64,000 bases of DNA, taken from positions 777,293-841,292 of the forward strand of contig JACJYQ010000001.1 in NCBI GenBank assembly GCA_020636025.1, read 5' to 3'. Numbering within the stretch: position 1 is the stretch's first letter; every line of letters starts with the position of its first letter. The position numbers and the translations under genes are program-made. Below are positions 51,717-60,581 of the stretch, piece after piece. The notes below the pieces were generated by a model. The model searched no databases and had not been told where the DNA came from. It saw only the letters and a program-made list of their open reading frames with translations. The stretch comes from Lewinellaceae bacterium (GTDB taxonomy: Bacteria > Bacteroidota > Bacteroidia > Chitinophagales > Saprospiraceae).

Positions 51717-51853
51717 AAGAGGGCACGGCCGAATAGCCATTGCAGGAAGGTTTACTCGCTTTTTGATTCAAGACGGTTAAAATAAATGTCATGCCCTATA
51801 AGAGCCATACCCGCCTTTTGTCAATGACGCAGCCCTGTCGGGTTGTCAGAATT

Positions 51854-51894
51854 GAATTTTTTTGCTCCTCATGCTTCCGTTTCCAAAAAAATTC
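51854..51894. repeat. A/T-tract hairpin upstream of ssb
   Basis: GAATTTTTTTG at 51854-51864 and CAAAAAAATTC at 51884-51894 form a perfect 11-bp stem with a 19-base loop. It sits in the 261-base gap between the primase-like gene and ssb, about 85 bases before ssb. It may end the primase transcript. Confidence 0.45.
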
Positions 51895-51977
51895 TAATTC
51901 CTGCTATGACAAAGGCCGTGTGCTCTTATCAGCCGGGATTCATCTTTTAACCCACTTAAACCAAAGGAGATACCATC

Positions 51978-52337
51978 ATGGCTATCAACAACACCGTAAC
52001 CCTCATCGGCAACACCGGCGACGATGCCCGCATCGTCGCGGCCGGAGAAACCAGGTTCGCAAGCCTGTCTTTGGCCACCACTGACAGTTACAAGGACAAA
52101 GACGACACCTGGCAGAACAAGGAGACGGTCTGGCACAAACTGATCGCCTTCAGCCCGAAAATGATCGAAACCTTAAAATCCTTCAAGAAAGGCACGCGCC
52201 TGAAAATCACCGGCTCGCTCTCTTACCGCGATTTTGAAGTGCAGGGAGAGGACGGCGGGGCGATCACCAAAAGGGAAGCCTCGATCATCGTCCGGGACGC
52301 AGAACAGGCCCCGCTCGTCAAAAAAGACGCAGCATAA
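51978..52337 (+). CDS. ssb: Single-stranded DNA-binding protein (plasmid type)
   Basis: The protein has 119 residues and one OB-fold. MAINNTVTLIGNTGDDARI, FASLSLATTDSYKDKDDTWQNKETVWHKLIAF and KGTRLKITGSLSYRDFE match the SSB family; the acidic C-terminal tip of chromosomal SSBs is missing (ends LVKKDAA), as in many plasmid SSBs. It covers single strands during replication. A clear Shine-Dalgarno AAAGGAG lies nine bases before the ATG, and a terminator follows the stop. Confidence 0.9.
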   Translation: MAINNTVTLIGNTGDDARIVAAGETRFASLSLATTDSYKDKDDTWQNKETVWHKLIAFSPKMIETLKSFKKGTRLKITGSLSYRDFEVQGEDGGAITKREASIIVRDAEQAPLVKKDAA

Positions 52338-52366
52338 GCCGGTACACTGCATACGATGATACCTCA

Positions 52367-52394
52367 AAGGGAGCCTGTCGCTCCCTTATCTTTT
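52367..52394 (+). terminator. Terminator after ssb
   Basis: AAGGGAG at 52367-52373 pairs with CTCCCTT at 52381-52387 around a seven-base loop and is followed by ATCTTTT. It lies 30 bases after the ssb stop. Confidence 0.65.
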
Positions 52395-52522
52395 ATCCTT
52401 CGCCGCTTCGTGCTAAGGGATTGCATCCCTGGCGCACGCAAGGCATCCAAACGTATCCCTACGGGCTGCCCGCGTTCGGAGGCCTCCTTGCGTTTGCCTC
52501 CCTCCTCTTCGCCAGAGGGGCA

Positions 52523-52542
52523 GGGGTGTACGCATACACCCC
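52523..52542. promoter_or_regulatory. Perfect hairpin before the DUF3768 gene
   Basis: GGGGTGTA pairs with TACACCCC around the tetraloop CGCA. It lies 28 bases upstream of the DUF3768 ATG, just before its Shine-Dalgarno GAAAGGAG, and overlaps a GGGCAGGG octamer. It could be an operator or an mRNA leader structure. Confidence 0.45.
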
Positions 52543-52569
52543 ATCTCTTATTTGAAAGGAGTCTTTGAC

Positions 52570-52905
52570 ATGGATGATAAAACCAAGCGAATAGCCGCCC
52601 TTAACGACCTCCTGCGCACGACCTTTAATCCGGCCGCCGGGCGGGTTGTCGTCACCAGAGGCATTCAGGCGCTGCACCCAGACGACCGCACGCAAATTTT
52701 TAGCCTTGTAAAAACCTTCAATGCCTTTACACCGGATAACGATCCCTACGGGGAGCATGATTTCGGAGCCGTCGAGCACAACGGCAACAAGGCCTTTTGG
52801 AAGATCGACTATTACGCGCCCGATATGATGCACGGCAGAGAAGACCCTTCCGATCCGGCGCAAACGGTCAGGGTGATGACGATCATGCTGGCAAACGAAT
52901 ATTAA
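52570..52905 (+). CDS. DUF3768 protein, typical of alphaproteobacterial plasmids
   Basis: The ATG at 52570 is chosen because a Shine-Dalgarno AAAGGAG lies nine bases before it. The 111-residue protein has IAALNDLLRTTF, FNAFTPDNDPYGEHDFGAVE, FWKIDYYAPDM and the end RVMTIMLANEY, the pattern of DUF3768. In established annotation this family is common on alphaproteobacterial plasmids and conjugative elements and has no known activity. It converges on the next gene with overlapping stops. Confidence 0.88.
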   Translation: MDDKTKRIAALNDLLRTTFNPAAGRVVVTRGIQALHPDDRTQIFSLVKTFNAFTPDNDPYGEHDFGAVEHNGNKAFWKIDYYAPDMMHGREDPSDPAQTVRVMTIMLANEY

Positions 52906-53471
52906 CTGGCCGCTGTCTTTTTACCGGGATAAAGACCATATGTTTCGTTGGGCAAATTAAGACAACACTTTATCCAGTCATCCCGCTCATTATCCGGGAG
53001 CCTTTTTTCCTGGCTTTCGCTGTAGAGCATGCCCCGAATATGATATATGCGAAAACCTTCAAGTTTTTGAGGCTTACCCGGATAGTATTTCTCCCAATAG
53101 TCATCAATGATTTTCTGGGCACCTTCGGCAAATTCCGGGTAATGCTCTTCCAAGAATTCTCTGTCACATTGAGTCAGTACTTCATCCCATTTTTTGTCAT
53201 ATTTTTCTCTGTTTTCAGCAAAGTCCTTCTTAATCTCATAACCTACGCCTTCAATGAATTCCCGGACATCTAATTTCTTTGCCGCGGCTTTAAGAGGATC
53301 GCCTTGACCGTGGGCTACAATTTCATGATATGTCCTCACCATCTTGGCAGTCTGCTGTTCATCTAAAGCGCTCCAGTCCGGCAGGGGTTCCCCAATTTTT
53401 TCCAGGTAGATTTCGACGGTACGTTTATGATTTTCATCCAAAACTTTGGGGTATTTTTCGGGTTTAGTCAT
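52902..53471 (-). CDS. Hypothetical charged soluble protein
   Basis: The protein has 189 residues, rich in Lys and Glu, without signal or membrane segments. No family is recognised. Helical segments (HKRTVEIYLEKIGEPLPDW, TAKMVRTYHEIVAHGQGDPL) and the pattern FREFLEEHYPEFAEG-like text suggest an all-alpha protein. A Shine-Dalgarno AAAGGA precedes the ATG by about nine bases, as in other genes of the foreign block. Its stop overlaps that of the DUF3768 gene. Confidence 0.65.
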   Translation of the reverse strand: MTKPEKYPKVLDENHKRTVEIYLEKIGEPLPDWSALDEQQTAKMVRTYHEIVAHGQGDPLKAAAKKLDVREFIEGVGYEIKKDFAENREKYDKKWDEVLTQCDREFLEEHYPEFAEGAQKIIDDYWEKYYPGKPQKLEGFRIYHIRGMLYSESQEKRLPDNERDDWIKCCLNLPNETYGLYPGKKTAAS

Positions 53472-53537
53472 AATTTGTCCTTTCTTTCTTATAGCCGTTC
53501 ACATTAGCATTCTGCGCTTACCATATTATATCACATC

Positions 53538-53894
53538 ATGAAGAAATTATCAAATATCGACCGGGAAGGCTTTCAAATTATAAACCAGGGATATGAAGAG
53601 GATTTAAGGCACCTTAGAGATGAAATCACTAAGGAAGTTAAGGCCGAATATTCTGATCGGCTTATGCAGAAGAATGAAAACAACACCATAAATAGATGGA
53701 TGGCTGAAACGGCGAACCACTATACATCTCAAGAACAAAAAGATAAGGCCAAAGAGGACTCTGAAAAGGGAATTGAGACAAGCGATCAACAGATCAATAA
53801 TGAGATTCAAAGCGAAATAAATTCTCGCTTCCAAGAAAAATCCAGAATATTGGAAAGTAAGGTATTTGAAGAATATGGCGGATTTTGGGCGTAG
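53538..53894 (+). CDS. Hypothetical coiled-coil protein, probably cut at its 3' end by a junction
   Basis: The protein has 118 residues, mostly charged alpha-helix (EEDLRHLRDEITKEVKAEYSDRL, QINNEIQSEINSRFQEKSRIL). No family is recognised. The last residues (EYGGFWA) are encoded on the opposite strand of the truncated res gene, so the natural C-terminus is likely lost and the visible stop is accidental. It is the last gene of the foreign block. Confidence 0.5.
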   Translation: MKKLSNIDREGFQIINQGYEEDLRHLRDEITKEVKAEYSDRLMQKNENNTINRWMAETANHYTSQEQKDKAKEDSEKGIETSDQQINNEIQSEINSRFQEKSRILESKVFEEYGGFWA

Positions 53895-54417
53895 CCCCTC
53901 CTCTCGTTTCCGCATTGATTTTGGAAATGTTGAATACGTTGATGTTCAGGTCGGAGTGCCACAATTTGCCCTGCGAAATTTCCCGGTAATTATCGCCGGT
54001 GATGACATTGGGTGGATTGTTCATGAATTCTCCCAAACCCTGAAATACATATTTCGGGTGGCTCGGATTGGAGAAATCCTCGATGAGCTTGTTGTAGATG
54101 GTGAGGTTGGGCGCAAGGATGAAAAAGTTCTTGATGCCCTTTTCCAGAAAGAGATAGGAGACAAATGCCCCCGCCAGTCTCGTTTTCCCAACACCTGTGG
54201 CCAAAGCAAAACAGAGCGAAGGAAATGCCCGTTCAAAATCTTCACAGGTGGGGTAGTGTTGGTTGACCTTTTCCAGTTCGGAGGCAAGGAATGCCCCGTT
54301 GCCTTCGGCTTTTTTCAGTTCCAGCTTGTCCGCCAGTTCCGTCAGGATGCGGAGGCTTTCTTCCTGTGGAGAGCGGAGGCTTAATCGGTTCTTGATGTAG
54401 TTGGCTGTCTTGTTCAT
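53866..54417 (-). pseudogene. Type III restriction enzyme Res subunit, N-terminal fragment
   Basis: About 180 residues remain of a protein that normally has 800-1000. The start is at 54417 (MNKTANYIKNRLSLRSPQEESLRIL). The SF2 Walker A motif is ATGVGKT at residues 73-79, followed by FILAPNLTIYNKLIEDF and VFNISKINAETRGG. Homology to Res ends near ATPKIR, at about 53866-53895, where the sequence passes into the neighbouring foreign block. The DEAD box, other helicase motifs and nuclease domain are missing, so it cannot restrict DNA. It follows mod by 24 bases. Confidence 0.85.
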
Positions 54418-54441
54418 GTTACAGGGTTAGTACCTTCTGGG

Positions 54442-56135
54442 TTAATCGAATAATGTGGATTGCTTCCCCTGTTTTCTCATATCTTCCGCCTCTTTTTCTT
54501 CGGCTATTATCTGGGCGGCAGGAACAAAGGGTTCTTCGTTTTCGTCGGTCGGCATGCTGATGATGTTCAGGCTGTAATCGTCCTTGCCAAACTCACAGCG
54601 ACCCAACAGCATGACGGGTATTTTCTTGACATTGATGTTCTCGTATTTGTTTTCACAGGCGGCCTGAAAAGACTTACAGCAAATCAGGAGGCTTTCACCT
54701 TCCTGCATTTGCTCATGTATTTTGTCCAATAATTCAAGTGTGACAAATTGCGTGGTGGTGAAAATAAAATCCTGCTCGGTGGACTGGCCCTGTTTCCAGA
54801 AAAGCTGTTCATCGGGTGAATAATGATAGCCCTCATGCTTGGCCATTGCTGCTGCCAGCATATCGGCATTGTAATCAGGCTCAATAATCCAGTTGCCGAA
54901 GTCGTCTTTTTTCAAGAGGGACGGGGCGAGATTGTAGAATCTGAAGCCCCCTCCTCCTTTCCAGTTTTGTGATTTGGAAATACCGCCTTCATCGAGGCCA
55001 TCCACGACTTTTTTCATGCGGGGCAAGCAGTGGGTATAGGCATGGTCGCCTAATTCGATGCCTATCCATTTACGGTTCATTTTATGGGCAACTGCGGTTG
55101 TGGTGCCAGAGCCAAGAAAGGAATCTAAAATTATATCATTGTTGTCCGTAGCTAAAGTCAAAATTCTTTCTATTAGTCTTTCAGGTTTTGGTGTAGCAAA
55201 TATCTCAGAAGCATTAACAGCTTTTACTTCTTTTTTTGCTTCTTGATTATCTCCAACCTCTTTACGAAACCAAATAGTCTTACTGACTATTCCAGATTGG
55301 ACTTCTGTTAAAAACTTTTTTTGAGCGGGTACATTATTCCCAGTCTTTCCAAACCAAATTCTATTTTCAGCTAAAAGTTCTTTGTACCTATCTTCTGATG
55401 CCGCCCAGCAACGACCATCAGCTGGCATTAATTTCCTACCACTTGGAGTTGTTATTTCGTAAATATTTTTGCTTTCACCAGTTTTTGCAAATTGAGCGCC
55501 CCTTTGTCCGCCCGTAAGGCTTATGGTGAAATCCACGGCTTTCCATACTCCTCTTGAGTCGTTGTCAGGATTCTTATATCGTTTATCCATCTCTACTGTT
55601 CGAGGGAGGAGGTTTGGCCTCCAATTATCTTTATTTTTCGCATAAACTATTATGTGGTCGTGGCTGTCTGATAACCAAACTGTATTTGCTTGAGGCGAGT
55701 ATTTTTTTCCCAAATAACGTTAGCGACAAAATTGTTTCTTCCAAAAACTTCATCGCAAACTATCTTTAAATAATGACTTTCATTATCATCTATTGAAATC
55801 CAGATTGAACCATCATCACTCAAAAGTTTTCTCAACATTTTAATTCGAGGCGTAATTAAATTCAGCCACATTGAGTGTTCCAATCCATCGTCATAATGTT
55901 CAAATGCACTGCCAGTGTTATACGGAGGGTCAATATAAATGCACTTAATTTTTCCAGAATAATCCTGTTCCAAAGCTTTTAAGGCCAGCAAATTATCACC
56001 GAAGATGAGCATGTTTTGGGTCTGCTTATCGCCATAGGATTTTTCGGCATCTTCAATCAAAATGCGGGGTTCGAGCTTGGGTTCGTCGCCCTTGCCTATC
56101 CATGTGAGTTCCAGTCTTTGTTTGTTGTTGGCCAT
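54442..56135 (-). pseudogene. Type III DNA methyltransferase Mod with -1 frameshift at an A7 run
   Basis: The beta-class adenine methyltransferase starts at 56135 (MANNKQRLELTWIGKGDEP). The catalytic motif DPPY is at residues 69-72, and the SAM-binding motif FLGSGTTTAVAHKMNRKWIGIELG lies in the C-terminal half. The frame breaks at a run of seven A on the coding strand (complement of 55702-55708). The N-terminal frame ends 20 residues later, and homology resumes one frame over (KKYSPQANTVWLSDSHDHI). One more A, or a -1 slip on A-AAA-AAT, would restore a protein of about 565 residues. Phase variation, slippage and sequencing error are all possible. Confidence 0.85.
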
Positions 56136-56142
56136 GCGTGGT

Positions 56143-57255
56143 TTAGTTCGTTTCGTTCACTTCTATTTTTACGAAAAAATCCCTTCCAATATAATGAGGG
56201 ATATGCCCCCGGTGCTGCAAACGTCCAATGATAATGGCAGGATGAGTATTCAGTTTTTTTGCCCAATGCAAAATGTCATCATCATCAAGCGGTGCATCTT
56301 CGAGGACAGCATTTTCTTCGGCTTCGGTCAATGTCCATTTTACGGCAAATTCATCGGCCTCTTTTTCCTTCTCTTTGTCCTGTTCGTTGTATTCGCCATC
56401 TCCCTCCAAAAAAATGTCTTTTTTGCCATGCAATAGTATGTGCCCTATTTCATGGAAAAACGAGAACCAGAAAATATCGTTGCGCTTGTGCCTGCAAGAA
56501 AGCTGAATCAACGGGGTGGTATTGCTTTCAATCCAACGGGCTACGCCGTTGATGGGTGCCCCTTTCAGGCAGGGCGTGTAAACCACTTTGACCCCTGCCC
56601 TCAAACACAGCGATTGAATCCGCTCAAAAAAATCATCCGGCTGTCCAGCCATGATTGATTTTAGTTCCGGCAAAATCTCTTTAAGTGTTTTTACGGAAAA
56701 TTCAGGGGCATCTATTTTCCGTGCCTCATTTTCGCCTTTTTGCAGCCATGCCGATAAAGCAAACGGCGACTTGGCATGAGCCAGTGAAATGCGAAACGCC
56801 CCTTTCAGCTTTTGTTCGATGTAATAATTCTCCCAAGAGATATGGGAGGAAATACAAAAGAAGTCCAAAAGGGCTTCAACCTTTTCCTCTATTTTTCTGG
56901 TGGAAACTACCCAACCTTTTTTGGCCATATCCGCAAAGGGAAATTCTTGTGCCCAAGGGATGGCCGCTTCTATCGTGGCTTGGTGCTTGTTTCGTGCAAC
57001 GGCTTCGTCATAGTTGTACTGACGTTTGAGCCAATAATTGGCCGGGATTTGCAGCACATTTTCAAATTGTACAGCCATATCGGGCGTGATTGAACTTTTG
57101 CCGTTCATCACTTCCGAAACGGTCTTGACGGGTTTGTTGCACCTAACCGCAAATTCCAAAGGGGTCATTTGCAGTTCTTCCAGTTTTTCACGCAAATCCT
57201 CTCCGGGGTGCGTGACGGTCTGGGGATGATATTCATTCCTGATTGTAGTAGTCAT
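56143..57255 (-). CDS. HigA-type antitoxin fused to ImmA/IrrE metalloprotease
   Basis: The ATG at 57255 (MTTTIRNEYHPQTVTHPGEDL) is chosen because it lies 19 bases after the toxin stop and has a GGAG-like site before it. Residues about 15-85 form the XRE HTH of HigA (HPGEDLREKLEELQMTPLEFAVRCNKPVKTVSEVMNGKSSIT pattern, split over this region). The rest is an ImmA/IrrE zinc protease domain with HEIGH at residues 268-272. The HTH represses and neutralises, and the protease part may sense stress or degrade a partner. It ends seven bases before mod. Confidence 0.85.
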   Translation of the reverse strand: MTTTIRNEYHPQTVTHPGEDLREKLEELQMTPLEFAVRCNKPVKTVSEVMNGKSSITPDMAVQFENVLQIPANYWLKRQYNYDEAVARNKHQATIEAAIPWAQEFPFADMAKKGWVVSTRKIEEKVEALLDFFCISSHISWENYYIEQKLKGAFRISLAHAKSPFALSAWLQKGENEARKIDAPEFSVKTLKEILPELKSIMAGQPDDFFERIQSLCLRAGVKVVYTPCLKGAPINGVARWIESNTTPLIQLSCRHKRNDIFWFSFFHEIGHILLHGKKDIFLEGDGEYNEQDKEKEKEADEFAVKWTLTEAEENAVLEDAPLDDDDILHWAKKLNTHPAIIIGRLQHRGHIPHYIGRDFFVKIEVNETN

Positions 57256-57274
57256 GAGGCTTACTCCTATTTTT

Positions 57275-57607
57275 TTAGTGGTAGTCGGTAATTTCCGTGA
57301 CATCCACTCCTTTTATTTCTATCCAAATGTATTTGCCGTCTTCATCGGTAGGGATGGGTTCTTCGTGCGGCACAAAAATCAATCTGTAAGGTTGGTCTAA
57401 ATCGCATGCCCATTGTCCTTTCCTGTTTTCTTTCAGTTCGTGAAAGTGCCCTGGTGCGTTACGAAGCTCTTCAAGGTTGTCGGCAGCGGCCAAGGCATCC
57501 AAACGTTTTTTGATGAGTTTGCCCCTCTTCTGCCCGTACTCTTTGAACAGCTTCCTGTCTTCGTTCGCCACCTTTTTCAGGGTTCTTTCACTAAAGCTTA
57601 TTTTCAT
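57275..57607 (-). CDS. HigB/RelE-family toxin
   Basis: The protein has 110 residues with the RelE/ParE fold: SERTLKKVANEDRKLFKEYGQKRGKLIKKRLDAL helices, then NAPGHFHELKENRKGQWACDLDQPYRLIFVP strands. HigB toxins cleave mRNA on the ribosome. It precedes its antitoxin, as usual in higBA. Its own promoter (TAACTTTG) and a palindromic operator lie directly upstream, between it and the SNF2 helicase gene. Confidence 0.85.
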   Translation of the reverse strand: MKISFSERTLKKVANEDRKLFKEYGQKRGKLIKKRLDALAAADNLEELRNAPGHFHELKENRKGQWACDLDQPYRLIFVPHEEPIPTDEDGKYIWIEIKGVDVTEITDYH

Positions 57608-57612
57608 TTGTG

Positions 57613-57647
57613 CAAAGTTACAATTTATTTTTAACAGAAAGTGTTAA
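57613..57647 (-). promoter_or_regulatory. higBA promoter and operator
   Basis: TAACTTTG (complement of 57613-57620) matches TAnnTTTG and ends six bases before the toxin ATG, so the mRNA may be leaderless. TTAACAGAAAGTGTTAA at 57631-57647 is a 6-5-6 inverted repeat in the promoter region, the likely site of autorepression by the HigA HTH. Confidence 0.65.
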
Positions 57648-57665
57648 ATATTTTATTAACGGTTG

Positions 57666-60545
57666 TCAAGTTAATGTCCATTTGATGGTAAAAAGTTCGG
57701 TCAGGCCGATTTTCTGCTCCATGCGCTGCTCGATGTTGTCAATCAGTTTTTCTTTTCGCTCGTCCACTTCATCCTGTGCCTGATAGAGGTTACGGCGCAG
57801 TTCGCTCCGGCGTTTTTCCATGTCCTTGATGTTGCGCTGTTCCTGCACCTTCTCCTTGAGATTCAGGATTTTTCGGGCTTCTGTCTTGCGGTACTGGATT
57901 TCCCGCTCCAGATTTTTCAGTTCGATTTCGAGGCTGTTCTTTACATCATCTGCCCAATGGTCGAGCTTGTCCATTTCCTCATCAAAGAAGTTGGCGTTGC
58001 GCTCGGTATTTTCTTGCAAAATGTGCTGTTTCAATTGAGCGGTGACTGTGTACAGCCTTTCATTGGTTTTGGCCGAAATGTCCATGTTCAGAGGCGTTTC
58101 TTCGGCCACCAAGGAAAACATGCGTTGGCACTGCTCTTCGTCCAGTTGCACCCCCTCCTCCGTAACGGCGGCCAACAGGATATGGTCTTCCGGCTCGAAA
58201 GATTCAATGGAAAGACAAGCAACCCGCAGCCAGCCCGATTTGCCTACCAGGGGTTCAAGGATGGAAATGATTTTCCGGGTGCCGGAATAATCAAAGGTCA
58301 AATGCCCTGCTTCGAGCGAGGCGTTTTTACACCTATTAATAATGTACTGCGCCAATGGATGGCCGATACGGTAAGTGTGGGCATCGGGGATGTTCTTGCC
58401 AATGCGGTATTTCCCCGGTTCAATTCCCGCAGTCGGGGCTTGATGCAGGGTAAAAGCCAAATGCTCTTCCTGAAAATTAGCATGGCCATTCAAGAATTGA
58501 CGGGTCATCTGCCAAAGCCAGAATTCGTATTTATTGAGGTATTCCTTGCTCTTCTCTAAGCTGATACGAAGCTTTTCATGTACCTCCTCATCGAAGTGGT
58601 CGAGCAGCTTTTGTTTGGTGATGCTCATCTGTTCCTCAATCTGCCCGTCCATTTCACTTTGCAGGGCATCAAATGAGGCTTGAATTTCCGCTTCGCTCCG
58701 GCAGGTTTGGTAAATCTCGGCAATGCGCTTTTCAAAGTCCACGCCTGATTCAATACTGCCCAATATCTCATCACTTGCCCCGAACACCCCATTGAACAGG
58801 TGGAATTTTTCGTTGAGCAGTTGATACACCCGTTTATCGGCGGCATTGCGCTCGTTCAGGAAATTGATGACCACTACATCAAAGCGTTGCCCATAGCGGT
58901 GGCAGCGGCCAATGCGCTGCTCGATGCGTTGCGGGTTCCACGGCAGGTCGTAATTGACCAGCAGGGAACAAAATTGCAGGTTGATACCCTCGGCGGCGGC
59001 TTCGGTCGCAATCATGATGGTAGCTTCATCCCGGAAATAGTCCACGATGGCCGCCCGTTGGTCGGCACTCTTTGCCCCTGAAATCCTATCCGTACCGTGG
59101 TATTTTTTGAGCCAGTTTTGGTAAATGCGTTTGGAGGAAGTATCATTGTTCGTGCCGTTGAACAGGACGATTTCACCCGCATAGCCATTGCGCTCCAAAT
59201 GCTCCTTGAGGTATTCCTGCGTCCGGCGGGATTCCGTGAAAATGATGGCCTTGCGGTTGGCCCCCGGCTGCCCTTCCAGTTTTTCAAAGCCGACTTTAAG
59301 GCCAGTCAAAAGGGCTTCGCCTTTTGCGTTCTTTTTGATGGAGTGCGCCAATTGGCTCATCACCCGAAGTTCTTCGATTTCGGCTTTGATTTCTTCAACC
59401 TCGTCGGGGTTGAAAATCAGGGTGTCGTCTAATGGGATTTCATCCCCCTCCTCCTCAAACCATTCGTCCTCGGTTTCATCGAAAGCTTCGTAATCGGATT
59501 GAAGGTCAGTGAACGCTTCCTGTGTTTGTAGATTTTCAGAAAGGATGCTTTCCAGTTTCAGTTGCAACCGTTGGAGTGTTCCCGAAATGGCATAAGTGGA
59601 AGAAGCCAAAAGTTTTCGCAAAATCAGCGTCATCAATTTTCGCTGACTGGCGGGCAGGGCATAGAGGACAGGCTTTTGTAGGTAATTCGACACCAGGTCA
59701 TACAGCCGTTGCTCATCATCGGCAGGGAAGTAGTCCTGCAAAACCGCCAGACGGTTGGTGTATTTTATGTATTCCAGCACGTCCCGCCGCAAAGTCCTCT
59801 TGCATAGTGGTTTCAGCCTTTCTTTGAGTTCAAAGAAAGCACTTTCATCCAGCCTTGAATATTGCTGCTTGAAGCTTTTCAAATCCCCAAAAGCATAGTC
59901 GTCAATAATGCTGACCAATCCGTACAGTTCCAGTAGTGAGTTTTGGAGCGGCGTAGCCGTGAGCAGAATTTTAGGCTTGTCCTGCAAGGCTTCTTTAATG
60001 GCTTTTCCAATCTTGTTGGAGGGCTTGTAAACATTGCGGAGCTTGTGCGCTTCATCAATGATGACCTAATCCCAATTCGTCGCCCGGATATAGCTGTCTT
60101 TGTTACGAGCGAAATGAAAAGAACAAATGACGATGCTGTCCTTCTGGTCAAAGGGGTTGAGGTTGCCGTCCTTAATCTGTGCGTTGAATGCCTTGGCTTC
60201 CAAGACGATGGAAGGGATAAAAAACTTATCGGCGAGTTCCTGGCTCCATTGTTTCCGCAAGCTGGATGGGGCAATGATTAAAATCTTGCGCTTACGTTCG
60301 GCCCATTTCTGGGAAATCACCAAACCCGCCTCTATGGTCTTTCCCAATCCCACCTCATCGGCCAATATCGCCCCCATAGACAACGGTGAGCGAAAAGCAA
60401 ACAACGCTGCTTCCACCTGATGCGGGTTTAGGTCAACCTGAGCATCTACCAACGTCGTGGCCAGCTTTTGGATGCTATCGGAAGCGCTGCGCTTAGTCAG
60501 CTCGTGAGCGTAGTATTTTGAATGGTAGGGGGTTAATTTCATCAA
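57666..60545 (-). pseudogene. SNF2-family helicase of the restriction locus, interrupted by an amber stop
   Basis: The frame from 60545 to 57666 has 959 codons with one in-frame TAG at 60066-60068 (codon 160). Walker A is DEVGLGKT at residues 63-70. The DEAH box follows two to four codons after the stop (VIIDEAHKLRN), and ATPLQN and QRIGRCHRYGQ come later. A long coiled coil lies near the C-terminus. TAG replaces a codon in NWD-x-VIIDEAH, where TTG (Leu) would fit by one base change. The family translocates on DNA and accompanies methyltransferase-based defence loci. As read, only an inactive N-terminal fragment is made. Confidence 0.85.
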
Positions 60546-60573
60546 AATAGTTAGAATGTAAGATTTCAGTTAA

Positions 60574-60581
60574 CAAAAGTA
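60574..60581 (-). promoter_or_regulatory. Bacteroidota -7 box for the restriction locus
   Basis: TACTTTTG on the minus strand (complement of 60574-60581) matches TAnnTTTG and lies 29 bases before the helicase ATG. It shows that this locus, unlike the 47.6-53.9 kb block, is adapted to Bacteroidota expression. Confidence 0.55.

Larger units (their letters stand above)
47616..52525. repeat. Polar GGGCAGGG (KOPS-like) octamers that flip strand at the origin-like array
   Basis: The octamer GGGCAGGG is on the minus strand at 47616, 48063, 49255, 49366 and 49371, and on the plus strand at 49959, 50178, 50633, 51256, 51672 and 52518 (start coordinates). A related GGGAAGGG on the plus strand lies at 51007. 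All copies point away from the interval 49379-49958. Some copies are intergenic and some are inside genes. GGGNAGGG is the E. coli FtsK-orienting sequence; a role here is inference. Confidence 0.7.

Noticed and set aside
60066..60068. Programmed read-through or pyrrolysine at the TAG in the helicase gene
   Set aside because: There is no pyl gene or special signal nearby, and one base change from TTG explains the codon.
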